This document shows, in pieces, positions 25,381-34,186 of a stretch of DNA of 64,000 bases; position 1 is the first letter of the stretch, and the number at the start of each line of letters is the position of its first letter. Source of the DNA: JAVBWI01 sp036677445 (lineage in GTDB: Bacteria > Bacillota > Clostridia > Christensenellales > CAG-138); contig JAVBWI010000004.1 of the NCBI GenBank assembly GCA_036677445.1, forward strand, positions 310,001 to 374,000, in the 5' to 3' direction. The notes beneath the pieces were generated by a model. The model was not told the DNA's origin and did not search any database. It worked only from the letters and a program-made list of their open reading frames with translations. Both the position numbers and the translations under genes were made by a program.

Positions 25381-26288
25381 TGCCTGATCTCCTTTCCGGT
25401 AATGCCGATAAAGGCGTCGTCCATGGTGCCGCTCAACACCTCAAAGCCATGGATATACGGCTTGCAGCGCTCGATGATCGGCAGAGACTCCATCGTAGAG
25501 CCAATCTTCAGTACGATCTGGTCGGAAATCCGTTTGTACTGTGCGTTTTGCCCGTCCAGCAGGGCAAGAAGACCCGTTTCATCTTTCGGAGTAAGCTTCA
25601 GAAGATCGCTCGCGTACTGTTCTCGAAGCGCGGTGGGCGTACCCTTTGCGGCGATCTCTCCATTGTCGATGACGATGACAAAATCCGCCTCCGCGGCTTC
25701 TTCCATATAATGCGTGGTGAGGAACACCGTCATGCCGGTTTCCTTCTGCAGCTTCTGGATGCTGCTCCATACGGTCAGCCGGGTCTGCGGGTCAAGGCCG
25801 GTGGTGGGTTCATCCAGAAACAGAATCTTGGGCGTATTAATGAGCGCCCGCGCGATATCCGCCCGGCGGCGCTGCCCGCCGGAAAGCTTGCCGTAAGGAC
25901 GTTTCAGGAAATCCTCCACCCCGGCCGCCTGCGCCGCCCACTCCACGGCTTTCATTAAGCCTGTGCGCTCACAATAAAAACTGCCGCGCACCTTCATGTT
26001 TTCTTCCACGGTCAACAGCGGATCCAGCAAATGATCCTGGAACACCACGCCGATCGCGGAACGAATCGCATCATCTTGCCTGCCCAGCGTATGCCCGTCA
26101 ATCACGACGCCGCCCGCATCCGCCTGCAGAAAGGTGCAAAGTATATCGATGGTAGTGGATTTGCCCGCGCCGTTCGGCCCCAAAAAAGCGAACAGCTTAC
26201 CCTGTTCCACATAAAAGCTGATGCCCTTTACCGCCTGCACCTGCCCGTAGGACTTTTTTAGCCCCTCGACTTCGATGATTTTTTCCAT
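25377..26288 (-). CDS. ABC exporter ATP-binding protein (DrrA-like)
   Basis: A 303-residue ATPase: Walker A GPNGAGKST, Q-loop VVFQDH, signature LSGGQRRRAD, Walker B ILFLDEPTTGLDP, H-loop TTHYMEE, and a C-terminal regulatory tail like the DrrA/ABC-2 exporter ATPases. Ribosome site AAAGGGGGAGC. It forms a two-gene exporter with the downstream permease; the MerR gene is divergent 270 bp away, so a regulatory link is possible but not shown. Confidence 0.92.
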   Translation of the reverse strand: MEKIIEVEGLKKSYGQVQAVKGISFYVEQGKLFAFLGPNGAGKSTTIDILCTFLQADAGGVVIDGHTLGRQDDAIRSAIGVVFQDHLLDPLLTVEENMKVRGSFYCERTGLMKAVEWAAQAAGVEDFLKRPYGKLSGGQRRRADIARALINTPKILFLDEPTTGLDPQTRLTVWSSIQKLQKETGMTVFLTTHYMEEAAEADFVIVIDNGEIAAKGTPTALREQYASDLLKLTPKDETGLLALLDGQNAQYKRISDQIVLKIGSTMESLPIIERCKPYIHGFEVLSGTMDDAFIGITGKEIRQ

Positions 26289-26557
26289 ATGCTCCCCCTT
26301 CTATGGCAATAGAATCCCGTCTCCATCATTATAAATGTAAAATATGGAATTCTTTCAAGATCATTCATGTATCCATTCCGTTTTGCATTATCCCATATAC
26401 ATAAGACCGAATGCAACAGTAAAATTCAGTTCAGTGGCGCTATATTAATCTTTTCAGCATATTGGATGACTCCACCCAATTATATTAAGTATAATAAGGT
26501 ATCACCACATTTCGTTTTACTGTATATACCATGCTTGACAAGGGGGGAGAGGCGTCT

Positions 26558-27424
26558 ATGCAGCGGTATCTTATCGGAGAAGTGGCGGAACTGTTTGGCA
26601 TCACCAAGGGTGGCATACGGCATTATGAAGAGTTGGGCATACTGCATCCCAGCCGGGACGAGATGAACGGATATCGATATTACCAGCGCGACGATATCAC
26701 TGATCTCAAGATAGTCCGAAGTTTCCAGCTGATGGGTTTCTCGTTGGAGGAATCCTATAAACTGTCCATGAGCGGCAGTGTGAACGATGTATTGGACCAT
26801 CTGGACATGCATGAGGAAAAGCTGCGGCAGCAGGCAGAGCGCATCAGCCGCGCCATCAGCCTGGTGCGGATGCGGCGCGAGCTATTGCAGTTTACGGGAC
26901 AGAAGGAAAACTCGTGGTTCCGTACCCTGCGCGCCCCGATGTATCGCATTCCTGTCTGGCAGGAGCAGCGCCGCATACAGCACACCGCGGATACGACCCG
27001 GCGAATGCTGGAAATAGAGCGCAGCTGGACTGCCGCCATGTCCGTCGTATCCCTGTGCGATTACTATTATCAGGGCCCGGGCGGGCTGGAATTTGAAAAG
27101 GGCAGCTGTGTAACAGAGGATATGGCCGCAGCGTTTGATATCAAACTGGAAGATTCGCTGGTGGAATACTACCCCTCCTGCGACTGCTGGTGCATCTGCG
27201 TACAAAGAAAGCCGGGGGCGGAAGTATTGGCAACCGTAGAGCAGGGAATCGAACAGCTTGGCACAATGGGCCTTACGGCGGGAAAAGATATGTTGGGGCA
27301 GGTAATTCACGCCGTACAGGGCCAGCAGAAGCATTGTGTGCACCTGCTGATTTCCATACCTGTTGCATGCACGCAAACGGTACCCGTCGTAAAGGAAACA
27401 GAGGATTTATCAACGCAGGCTTGA
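26558..27424 (+). CDS. MerR family regulator with a large effector domain
   Basis: A 288-residue activator: N-terminal winged HTH (YLIGEVAELFGITKGGIRHYEELGILHPSR), a coiled-coil dimer helix (about residues 75-120), and a ~165-residue C-terminal effector domain reminiscent of GyrI-like drug/ligand sensors. That domain has a Cys cluster (SCDCWCICV) which could sense metals or redox state. Start at the ATG after GGGGGAGAGGCG. Its stop codon overlaps the -35 of a MerR-type promoter for the downstream flavoprotein gene, which makes that gene the likely target. Confidence 0.85.
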   Translation: MQRYLIGEVAELFGITKGGIRHYEELGILHPSRDEMNGYRYYQRDDITDLKIVRSFQLMGFSLEESYKLSMSGSVNDVLDHLDMHEEKLRQQAERISRAISLVRMRRELLQFTGQKENSWFRTLRAPMYRIPVWQEQRRIQHTADTTRRMLEIERSWTAAMSVVSLCDYYYQGPGGLEFEKGSCVTEDMAAAFDIKLEDSLVEYYPSCDCWCICVQRKPGAEVLATVEQGIEQLGTMGLTAGKDMLGQVIHAVQGQQKHCVHLLISIPVACTQTVPVVKETEDLSTQA

Positions 27425-27451
27425 CCGTACAGTAACTGTATCCTTTATGTT
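27421..27451 (+). promoter_or_regulatory. MerR-type promoter with 19-bp spacer and central dyad
   Basis: TTGACC (27421-27426), 19-bp spacer, TATGTT (27446-27451). The spacer carries GTACAGTAACTGTAT (27427-27441), symmetric except for its last base. Over-long spacers with a dyad between -35 and -10 are the hallmark of promoters that MerR proteins activate by DNA twisting. It overlaps the stop codon of the MerR gene and precedes the flavoprotein gene by 60 bp. Confidence 0.8.
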
Positions 27452-27513
27452 GTATTTGTAACAATGTGCTTAATTGCGCAAACGTTTCTATTAAGAAAAG
27501 GAGGAAATGCAAC

Positions 27514-30033
27514 ATGAAATCTAAACGGTTGGTTGGACTCCTGCTGACGGTCTGTCTGCTGGTTTCGGTCGTTGCCTGCACCGCGCCCGCGCCTGCTGCC
27601 GTAGAGGAAAACGGAATTTATACGCCCGGAAGCTACACGGCCTCTGCGCGCGGCTTCGGCGGCAACGTGGAAGTCACGGTAACGGTGGACGCCAATGCTA
27701 TTACAGCGGTAACTGTGGGCAGCAACAGCGAAACCGAAGGAGTTGGCAGCAAAGCGGTCGAAGAACTTCCCTCGGCCATCGTAGCGGCCAACGGTACGGA
27801 AGTGGACAGCGTTTCCGGTGCTACCCTGACCAGCACCGCCATCAAAGATGCGGTAAACATGGCGCTTGCACAAGCGCGGGGCGAGGAACCCGCGACCGCG
27901 GCGGCGATACGCTTTGACCCCGGCACATACACCGGTACCGGCAGGGGATATAATGCGGATGTAGTGCTGGACGTTACATTCTCACAAGATACGATTACCG
28001 ATATTGCAATCCAATCTGAAGCAGAAACGGCGCATGTAGGCAAGCCCGCGTTCGATATTCTGTTCGACTGGATCAAGCAATACACTTCCACCGGTGTGGA
28101 TGTGGTTTCCGGCGCAACGTTTACCAGCAACGCGGTGCTCACAGCAGTAAACGACGCCGCTAAGCAGGCCGGCTGCGATGTTTCCGCTTTGCAGCAGGGC
28201 GGCGTTCCCTTCAAACTGATTCCCGGCGCGAAAACTCAGGAAACGTATGACGTGGTCGTAATAGGCGCCGGCGGCGCCGGTATGGCTGCCGCGGCCGCAG
28301 CCGCCCAGAACGGAGCGACTGTGCTTGTGATGGAAAAGGAAGCGGAGATGGGCGGCAACACCATCGTAGCCGGCGGCGCATTGCAGATTGTCCAGCCGGC
28401 TTTGGTGTGGGATTCGGAAAAACCGGACGCCGCCACCGGCATATATGAACCCACCGGGGAAGAGGTCGAAAAGATCCATTCCGATACCGGACGCCTTTCC
28501 GTGCTGGAAATGATACTCAACTGGAGCGAGAAGCCCTTCGACGGCACGGTGACAGACCCTTCGTCGATCAAGAGCGTGGACGATTACGATCTGCCCGATC
28601 GCGGCGTGCATGCCGAGTTTTTGCCTACGCTGCTCAAGCTGAAGGATCAGATTCGCGCCTATATGCAGTATGCCGACAAACTCATGAAAAAAGGCGCCAC
28701 AGAAAAGGATCTTATTAACTTTGACAGCGTAGAAATGCATATTTTCCAATCCTACTATGGCGGTATGCGGCTGAACAACGCCAAGACGGAGTGGATTTAC
28801 AGCGACTATGCGCTGATCAGCCAGATGTGCAGCCAGGCGTACGACTTGAAGCCCTGGTACATCGAGATGGGGGCAACATTCAACAATACAACGCTTTCTA
28901 CATTGATCGGCTGTATGTGGCAGCGAATCAACGGTGTGACCGGCGGCGTTGTGGATGGCGTTACGTACAAATCAGAGGCGTTCGGCGACAGCAGCAACAA
29001 GTGGGGCGGGTACTTCAAGGTGCCTGAAAGCGTTGTGCTTTCCGCCAACCCCAAAAACAAGATCATGACCCGCACCAAGGCAACCGAGCTGATACAGGAT
29101 CAGAGCGGGCGCGTTACGGGCGTCAAGGGTGTCATGTATGACGGCACCGAGGTGGAGATTGCCGCTACCAAAGGCGTGATACTGGCTACCGGCGGGTACG
29201 GCGCCAACATTCCGATGGTGCTCGAGACCAACCAATACTGGGATGCGGACGATCTGACCGCGGATATCGCGACCACCAACCGCAGCCTTGCGCAGGGCGA
29301 AGGCATCGTTATGGCGCAGGCCGCAGGCGCGGATGTGGTCGGTATGGGCTGGACGCAGCTGATGCCGATCGGCTGGGCGGATAACGGCGACCTGGCGGGC
29401 GGCAACGGCGAGGATGTCATATTCATCAGCCCCAGCGGAACCGGGAACGCCGGAAAGCGGTATGTGAACGAGTCGGCGGAGCGCGACGTACTGGCGCAGG
29501 CGGCCTTCGACTTCGGCGGTGAAAAGGGTCTGTTTATTCAGATCACCAATGCCAATAGCAAGGGCAGCTCCAGTGGGAATACCGTGGAGGGCCGCGAGTA
29601 TATCTGCACGCTTTCCGAAGCGGCCGCGCTTTTAAAAATCGATGAAGCAGTGCTCAAACAAACAATTACAGAGTATGATGCTTACCTGATCGGCGCTTCC
29701 GATACGCCTTCGTATCCCGCGAAAACAGCATACCGCAACCTGTTGGGCGAATGCGACCAGGATGAAAGCGGCAAGTATCTGCCGGAAACCTACCGCATCG
29801 GCAGCCTGTCGGTCCGCTTCCTCGCCCCTTCCACGCACCATACCATGGGCGGGCTGAAAGTGGATACCGACCGCCGTGTGCTCAAAGCCGACGGAACGCC
29901 CATCCCCGGTTTGTACGCAGCGGGCGAGGTGACCGGCGGGTTCTTTGCGGGCAACCGTCTGGGCGGCAACGCGACGACCGAAATACTGACCGCCGGGCGT
30001 ATCGCCGGGGCCAGCGCGGCAACGGAAAAATAA
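27514..30033 (+). CDS. Lipoprotein flavin reductase: two FMN_bind domains plus fumarate-reductase-type FAD domain
   Basis: An 839-residue lipoprotein with lipobox VSVVAC (Cys22). Two FMN_bind domains follow, with SGATLT (residues 101-106) and SGATFT (199-204), the motif at which ApbE covalently attaches FMN to Thr. Residues 245-839 form an FAD_binding_2/succinate dehydrogenase-fumarate reductase domain (VVIGAGGAGMAAA, GGNTIVAGGA, HHTMGGLKVD, AAGEVTGGFFAGNRLGGNA). Such proteins reduce fumarate, urocanate, methacrylate or other enoates outside the membrane during anaerobic respiration. The substrate here is not determined. Start ATG after AAAAGGAGGAAATGCAAC. Probably controlled by the upstream MerR protein. 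Confidence 0.9.
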   Translation: MKSKRLVGLLLTVCLLVSVVACTAPAPAAVEENGIYTPGSYTASARGFGGNVEVTVTVDANAITAVTVGSNSETEGVGSKAVEELPSAIVAANGTEVDSVSGATLTSTAIKDAVNMALAQARGEEPATAAAIRFDPGTYTGTGRGYNADVVLDVTFSQDTITDIAIQSEAETAHVGKPAFDILFDWIKQYTSTGVDVVSGATFTSNAVLTAVNDAAKQAGCDVSALQQGGVPFKLIPGAKTQETYDVVVIGAGGAGMAAAAAAAQNGATVLVMEKEAEMGGNTIVAGGALQIVQPALVWDSEKPDAATGIYEPTGEEVEKIHSDTGRLSVLEMILNWSEKPFDGTVTDPSSIKSVDDYDLPDRGVHAEFLPTLLKLKDQIRAYMQYADKLMKKGATEKDLINFDSVEMHIFQSYYGGMRLNNAKTEWIYSDYALISQMCSQAYDLKPWYIEMGATFNNTTLSTLIGCMWQRINGVTGGVVDGVTYKSEAFGDSSNKWGGYFKVPESVVLSANPKNKIMTRTKATELIQDQSGRVTGVKGVMYDGTEVEIAATKGVILATGGYGANIPMVLETNQYWDADDLTADIATTNRSLAQGEGIVMAQAAGADVVGMGWTQLMPIGWADNGDLAGGNGEDVIFISPSGTGNAGKRYVNESAERDVLAQAAFDFGGEKGLFIQITNANSKGSSSGNTVEGREYICTLSEAAALLKIDEAVLKQTITEYDAYLIGASDTPSYPAKTAYRNLLGECDQDESGKYLPETYRIGSLSVRFLAPSTHHTMGGLKVDTDRRVLKADGTPIPGLYAAGEVTGGFFAGNRLGGNATTEILTAGRIAGASAATEK

Positions 30034-30107
30034 TCCGGCGTAAAAATGGCCGGAAGCAAATGCATAACACATACTTAATAAAAATAACCAATCTCCAAAT
30101 AAAGAAG

Positions 30108-30142
30108 AAAATCCGGCAGCCAATCGGCTTGCCGGATTTTTG
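30108..30142. terminator. Bidirectional terminator after the flavoprotein gene
   Basis: AAAATCCGGCA (30108-30118) pairs with TGCCGGATTTT (30130-30140), with a small inner GCC/GGC, followed by T residues on both strands. It separates the convergent flavoprotein and TetR genes. Confidence 0.87.
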
Positions 30143-30155
30143 TATAAAAACAAGA

Positions 30156-30740
30156 TCAGTTCTCTTTTCCCAATAAGCCGTATAAAAACAATTTGAAGAT
30201 CCCCAGTTTGTATTCGTCGCTGGTTTTCAAATACTCGGGCTCCTGCAGGATGGATATTGAGGAATAAAGATATTTTAATATCGCGTCGTTTGGAATACGC
30301 TCATCAATCGCTCCTTCTTTTTTTCCAAGATCGATAAATCTTAAGTAGATATGCGCCGATTTTACCGCCGCCGCTTCCCAGTATACCTGCTGCAAAACCT
30401 TATCCGACCAGGCATATTCGCTGAAGTGAGAGCGGCTTGCCCCAATCACCGCGTCATGCTTTTTTGCCATGACTATCTCAAGTTTTTCCGAAAAGGGAAT
30501 TCCTCTGTTGAGAATCTCTTCATATTCCTGAATCGCTTTATCAAGAAAGGCGATCAGCACCTCTTTGGCAAGGGTGTGCTTATCGCCGAAGTAGTTATAG
30601 ATGGATACCTGCGAGACGCCCGCTTTCGCCGCGATTTCGCCGACTCCGACGTCTGTAACGCCGCGCTCGGTAAAAAGCTCTCTTGCGGCATCGATGATTG
30701 CTTTCTTCTTTGCTTCCGTTCTTCGTTCATATCCATTCAT
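30156..30740 (-). CDS. TetR/AcrR family regulator, divergent from rph-like gene
   Basis: About 194 residues with an N-terminal TetR HTH (AIIDAARELFTERGVTDVGV, then VSQVSIYNYFGDK) and a helical C-terminal domain. I take the ATG at 30740, which has GGGTGAT upstream; a GTG three codons earlier (30749) is possible. It is divergent from the rifampicin-phosphotransferase-like gene, whose promoter lies in the shared 140-bp gap, so it may regulate that gene. Confidence 0.85.
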   Translation of the reverse strand: MNGYERRTEAKKKAIIDAARELFTERGVTDVGVGEIAAKAGVSQVSIYNYFGDKHTLAKEVLIAFLDKAIQEYEEILNRGIPFSEKLEIVMAKKHDAVIGASRSHFSEYAWSDKVLQQVYWEAAAVKSAHIYLRFIDLGKKEGAIDERIPNDAILKYLYSSISILQEPEYLKTSDEYKLGIFKLFLYGLLGKEN

Positions 30741-30804
30741 TACGATCACCCAACTACTATCTTATCATCGTTTTGTAATATTTCAATATAAATTTCAAAA
30801 CTTA

Positions 30805-30833
30805 TTGACAACACGATCTTGCAGGTATATTAT
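30805..30833 (+). promoter_or_regulatory. Promoter of the rph-like gene
   Basis: TTGACA (30805-30810), 17-bp spacer, TATTAT (30828-30833), about 45 bp before the start codon. A near-consensus vegetative promoter. Confidence 0.8.
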
Positions 30834-30878
30834 GAAACCATCCGATGCATATTTCAAAACATTGTTGGAGTGATCGTT

Positions 30879-33497
30879 ATGAAGCAATATGTTTTTCGCT
30901 TCCCTGAAATAGACAAGACAAAGCTTGCGGCCGTGGGCGGCAAAGGCGCTAACCTCGGGGAACTGGCCGGAATTGACGGGATACGGGTCCCCGAAGGCTT
31001 TTGCATCACCACCGATGCATACAGAATGTTCACACAGAACGATGTGAAGCTTCAGGAATTGCTCGAAAAACTTGCCGGATTAAAAACCGATGAACAAGAC
31101 CGGATTTCAGAAATCAGCGGCAGCATTCGTTCGGTACTGGAAAACTCAAAAATGCCGGAAGAAGTTGAGAATTCCATTACGCAAGCGTTGCTTACGTTTG
31201 ATAAGCGGCAGGCCTTTGCCGTACGTTCGAGCGCCACTGCGGAGGACCTTCCCGGCGCCTCCTTTGCCGGCCAGCAGGATACATATTTGAATATCAGGGG
31301 TAATGATGAAATATTTAAGCATGTGATAAAATGCTGGGCTTCCCTGTTTACCGACCGCGCCGTGACCTACCGTATCCAAAACGGCTTCGATCACCGAAAG
31401 GTGCTGTTGTCTGTTGTGATACAGAAAATGGTTCTGTCGGAGGTCTCAGGTATTCTATTTACCTCCGACCCCATCACCTCCGACAGGAGGACCATGTCGA
31501 TCGACGCGGGCTTCGGACTCGGTGAGGCGTTGGTATCCGGCCTTGTGAATCCCGACACCTACAAAGTCCGGAACGGGGTAATCGTTTCGAAAAGAGTTGG
31601 CACCCAAGCGTTTGAAATCAGGCCAGCGGACAGCGGCGGCACCCGTGAAACGGAAATTGAAGAAGGCCGACGGGAAAGCCAGGCGCTTACCGATGGGCAG
31701 ATCCTTCGACTTGCCGCCATAGGGAGAAAAATAGAAAATCATTTCGGATGTCCGCAGGATATCGAATGGTGCCTTGCAGACGGCGAGTTTTATATTGTTC
31801 AAAGCCGACCCATTACGACGCTCTTTCCCGCCCCCCAAAGCCGCGACGGTGTAAAACGCGTCTATATGTCGGTGGGCCACATGCAGGTAATGACCGATCC
31901 CATCCTGCCTCTGGGCATGTCTGTTTTCCAGCTCGCGTCGCTTTTTCCAGTAGACAAAGCCGGCGGACGGCTGTATGTGGATATCACCTTCGACCTGACC
32001 ACACCGCAGGGCAGACGGATGGTAAAGCAAAAAGTCGACAACATGGACCCGCTGATGGCAAGCGCCGTCAGAAAGGTCATGGCAAATAAGGACTATATGA
32101 AAGGCCTTCCCAAGGGCAAAGGCAACTTGTTAAAGGGTGCCAATCTTATCCCGTGGCTGAAGGAAGCGTTCAGGATATACAAAAAGAACGACCCCTCAAT
32201 TCTTGACGAAATGATCAGACTGAACGAGGACGCACTCCAAAAGCTTGAACAAAGCCTTCGGAATCTTTCGGGCGACGAGGTATTCGATTTTATTCTGAAA
32301 GACAAAGCGGAATTGCTGGCAAAGCTGTTTGGCGCCACAGGCTTCGGAGCGGTGTTTGCCTGCCAGTACGTATCAGGCTGGATCAACAAAAACACCGAAA
32401 AATGGCTGGGAGAGAAGAATATTATAAACTTGCTGTCCAAATCGGTGGAGCACAACGTCACCTCCGAGATGGGGCTTGCTTTATGCGGCGTTGCAGATAT
32501 TGTCCGCAAATATCCCGATGTCTGCAAATATTTTGAGCATGCGAATGACGAAAGCTTTTTCGATGGTCTTACGAAGCTTCAAGGCGGTGCGGAAACGGAG
32601 GCCGCCATGAAGGAGTTCCTTCGGAAATACGGCATGCGCTGCCCCGCGGAAATCGATATCACCAAACCGCGCTTTGACGAAAAGCCGACGCAGCTCATCC
32701 CTGTCATCCTCAGCGACGTAAAGCTTTTAAAACCCGGGGAGCATATCGCGAAGTTTGAACAGGGGAAACGCGAAGCCGAGAAAAAAGAAGATGAAATCGT
32801 CAGCCGCCTCCTAAAGCTTCCCGGCGGCACGCAAAAAGCCAAGAAGGCAAAAAAGATGATCAGCGTATTCCGCAACTTCGTCGGCGCACGGGAATACCCG
32901 AAATATTTCTGGATCTGCCGCTACGCGATCTACAAACGGGCGCTTTTGAAGGAAGCCGAAAAGCTTGCGGCCGCGGGCGTTATCAATAGCGTAAGCGACG
33001 TATTTTATCTTTATTTTGACGAGTTCCGCGAAGCGGTCGGAACAGGCTATGCGGACCAAGCTCTGATTGAGCAGCGCAAAAAAGAATACGCCCGTTATGA
33101 AAAGCTGGCGCCGCCGCGCATAATCTTGTCAGACGGAGAAGTTCCCTCCGGAGAATATAGCGGCGACAACACCCCCGAAGGCGCGCTTATCGGCGTTCCC
33201 GTGTCGCCGGGCGTAGTCGAGGGCCGCGCGCGGGTAGTCTCCCGGTTAGAGGACGCCCATGTTGAAAAAGGCGATATTCTTGTGACCTCTTTTACCGATC
33301 CAAGCTGGACGCCGGTCTTTGTCTCCATTGCGGGACTTGTCACCGAGGTGGGGGGCGAGATGTCGCATGGCGCGGTGATTACCCGTGAATACGGCCTTCC
33401 GGCAATCGTCGGCGTGGAAAACGCGACAAAGCTGATCAAAGACGGGCAGAGGCTGCGTCTGAACGGCACGGACGGATATTTGGAAATGCTGGAGTAG
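30879..33497 (+). CDS. rph: Rifampicin phosphotransferase-like PEP-utilising enzyme
   Basis: An 872-residue protein: N-terminal ATP-grasp domain of the PEP synthase type (VGGKGANLGELAG, RSSATAEDLPGASFAGQQDT, IVQSRPITTL near residue 310). A long middle domain begins SVGHMQVMTDPILPLGMS, and a C-terminal swivelling phosphohistidine domain carries GGEMSHGAVITREYGLPAIV. There is no C-terminal PEP-binding barrel, unlike true PEP synthases. The catalytic His is 42 residues from the C-terminus (His830), matching from memory the layout of Listeria RPH (His825 of 867). RPH inactivates rifampicin by ATP-dependent phosphorylation; related proteins may use other substrates, so resistance is inferred. Start ATG after TTGGAGTGAT. 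Confidence 0.82.
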   Translation: MKQYVFRFPEIDKTKLAAVGGKGANLGELAGIDGIRVPEGFCITTDAYRMFTQNDVKLQELLEKLAGLKTDEQDRISEISGSIRSVLENSKMPEEVENSITQALLTFDKRQAFAVRSSATAEDLPGASFAGQQDTYLNIRGNDEIFKHVIKCWASLFTDRAVTYRIQNGFDHRKVLLSVVIQKMVLSEVSGILFTSDPITSDRRTMSIDAGFGLGEALVSGLVNPDTYKVRNGVIVSKRVGTQAFEIRPADSGGTRETEIEEGRRESQALTDGQILRLAAIGRKIENHFGCPQDIEWCLADGEFYIVQSRPITTLFPAPQSRDGVKRVYMSVGHMQVMTDPILPLGMSVFQLASLFPVDKAGGRLYVDITFDLTTPQGRRMVKQKVDNMDPLMASAVRKVMANKDYMKGLPKGKGNLLKGANLIPWLKEAFRIYKKNDPSILDEMIRLNEDALQKLEQSLRNLSGDEVFDFILKDKAELLAKLFGATGFGAVFACQYVSGWINKNTEKWLGEKNIINLLSKSVEHNVTSEMGLALCGVADIVRKYPDVCKYFEHANDESFFDGLTKLQGGAETEAAMKEFLRKYGMRCPAEIDITKPRFDEKPTQLIPVILSDVKLLKPGEHIAKFEQGKREAEKKEDEIVSRLLKLPGGTQKAKKAKKMISVFRNFVGAREYPKYFWICRYAIYKRALLKEAEKLAAAGVINSVSDVFYLYFDEFREAVGTGYADQALIEQRKKEYARYEKLAPPRIILSDGEVPSGEYSGDNTPEGALIGVPVSPGVVEGRARVVSRLEDAHVEKGDILVTSFTDPSWTPVFVSIAGLVTEVGGEMSHGAVITREYGLPAIVGVENATKLIKDGQRLRLNGTDGYLEMLE

Positions 33498-33540
33498 TTA
33501 ATTACCGCATCTGTTCTGTGACTCACCAAGCGTCAAAAAA

Positions 33541-33566
33541 CGAGCCAAATCCAGGCTCGTTTTTTT
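33541..33566. terminator. Terminator after the rph-like gene
   Basis: CGAGCC (33541-33546) and GGCTCG (33554-33559), flanked by A6 on the left and T7 on the right. It can terminate both the rph-like and the convergent comFB transcripts. Confidence 0.87.
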
Positions 33567-33604
33567 GCAGACCTTCTGTCAGCCCTTTCCCCAAGGCCTA
33601 TCTA

Positions 33605-33913
33605 TTACCGGTGGTGCAATAATTGATCCCCATGTTTTAACTTATGGCGAGGGTATTTGTCAACGACCGCGATTGCATTCAAAATCGTGGCTGTGATATC
33701 CGCCTGGCATTGGGCCTTCATGGCCTCATAACGCGCGTAGATATCGCCGCCTACGCTGACGATATATTTGGGCGGCAGGTTATTGAGCGACAGCGCCAAT
33801 ACGTCCGTGCGGCAGCGTTCGCAACAGCATACGTCTGCCTCCTGCATCAGTTCATCCAGTTTGCTGTCCACCAGTTTTTCCATCAGGTTATGAAGAATTA
33901 CTTCGGAAGCCAA
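33605..33913 (-). CDS. comFB: ComFB-family protein
   Basis: A 102-residue protein with the late-competence ComFB pattern: NLMEKLVDSKLDELM, then a Cys cluster CCCERCRTDVLALSLNNLPP and a C-terminal ADITATILNAIAVVDKYPRH. The Cys residues suggest metal binding. ComFB is encoded in the comF operon of Bacillus but its role is unclear, and standalone copies in Clostridia are often linked to signalling or motility. Here it stands alone. The start is TTG with AAAGGA upstream; in-frame ATG codons are absent. Confidence 0.78.
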   Translation of the reverse strand: MASEVILHNLMEKLVDSKLDELMQEADVCCCERCRTDVLALSLNNLPPKYIVSVGGDIYARYEAMKAQCQADITATILNAIAVVDKYPRHKLKHGDQLLHHR

Positions 33914-34124
33914 GAAACATCATTCCTTTTCGTTTTATTCATGATTACCCATCGGCGGCTTTCACGCGGGAATAGTACAATACCCAAACGGCCATCATTC
34001 CTTTTATACATAGTTTATCATATTGCAAGAAACTATTCACTATATTTGCCGATTTATCCCAGCGGATAACAGATCCGGGAGCGGTGCGGGTTCTGATACG
34101 GAACGGCGCCGATTTTGACATGTG

Positions 34125-34153
34125 TTGATGCATTCTCCCGCCTGTGAGATAAT
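34125..34153 (+). promoter_or_regulatory. Promoter of dinB
   Basis: TTGATG (34125-34130), 17-bp spacer, GATAAT (34148-34153), 33 bp before the start. I found no LexA box (GAAC-N4-GTTC) around it. Confidence 0.6.
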
Positions 34154-34186
34154 ATACCTGACCACGCAGCTGAGGAGAGACCTGCC

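Noticed and set aside
34089..34103. GTTCTGATACGGAAC upstream of dinB considered as a LexA box
   Set aside because: The half-sites are in the opposite orientation (GTTC..GAAC) to the Gram-positive LexA consensus (GAAC..GTTC) and the spacing is wrong.
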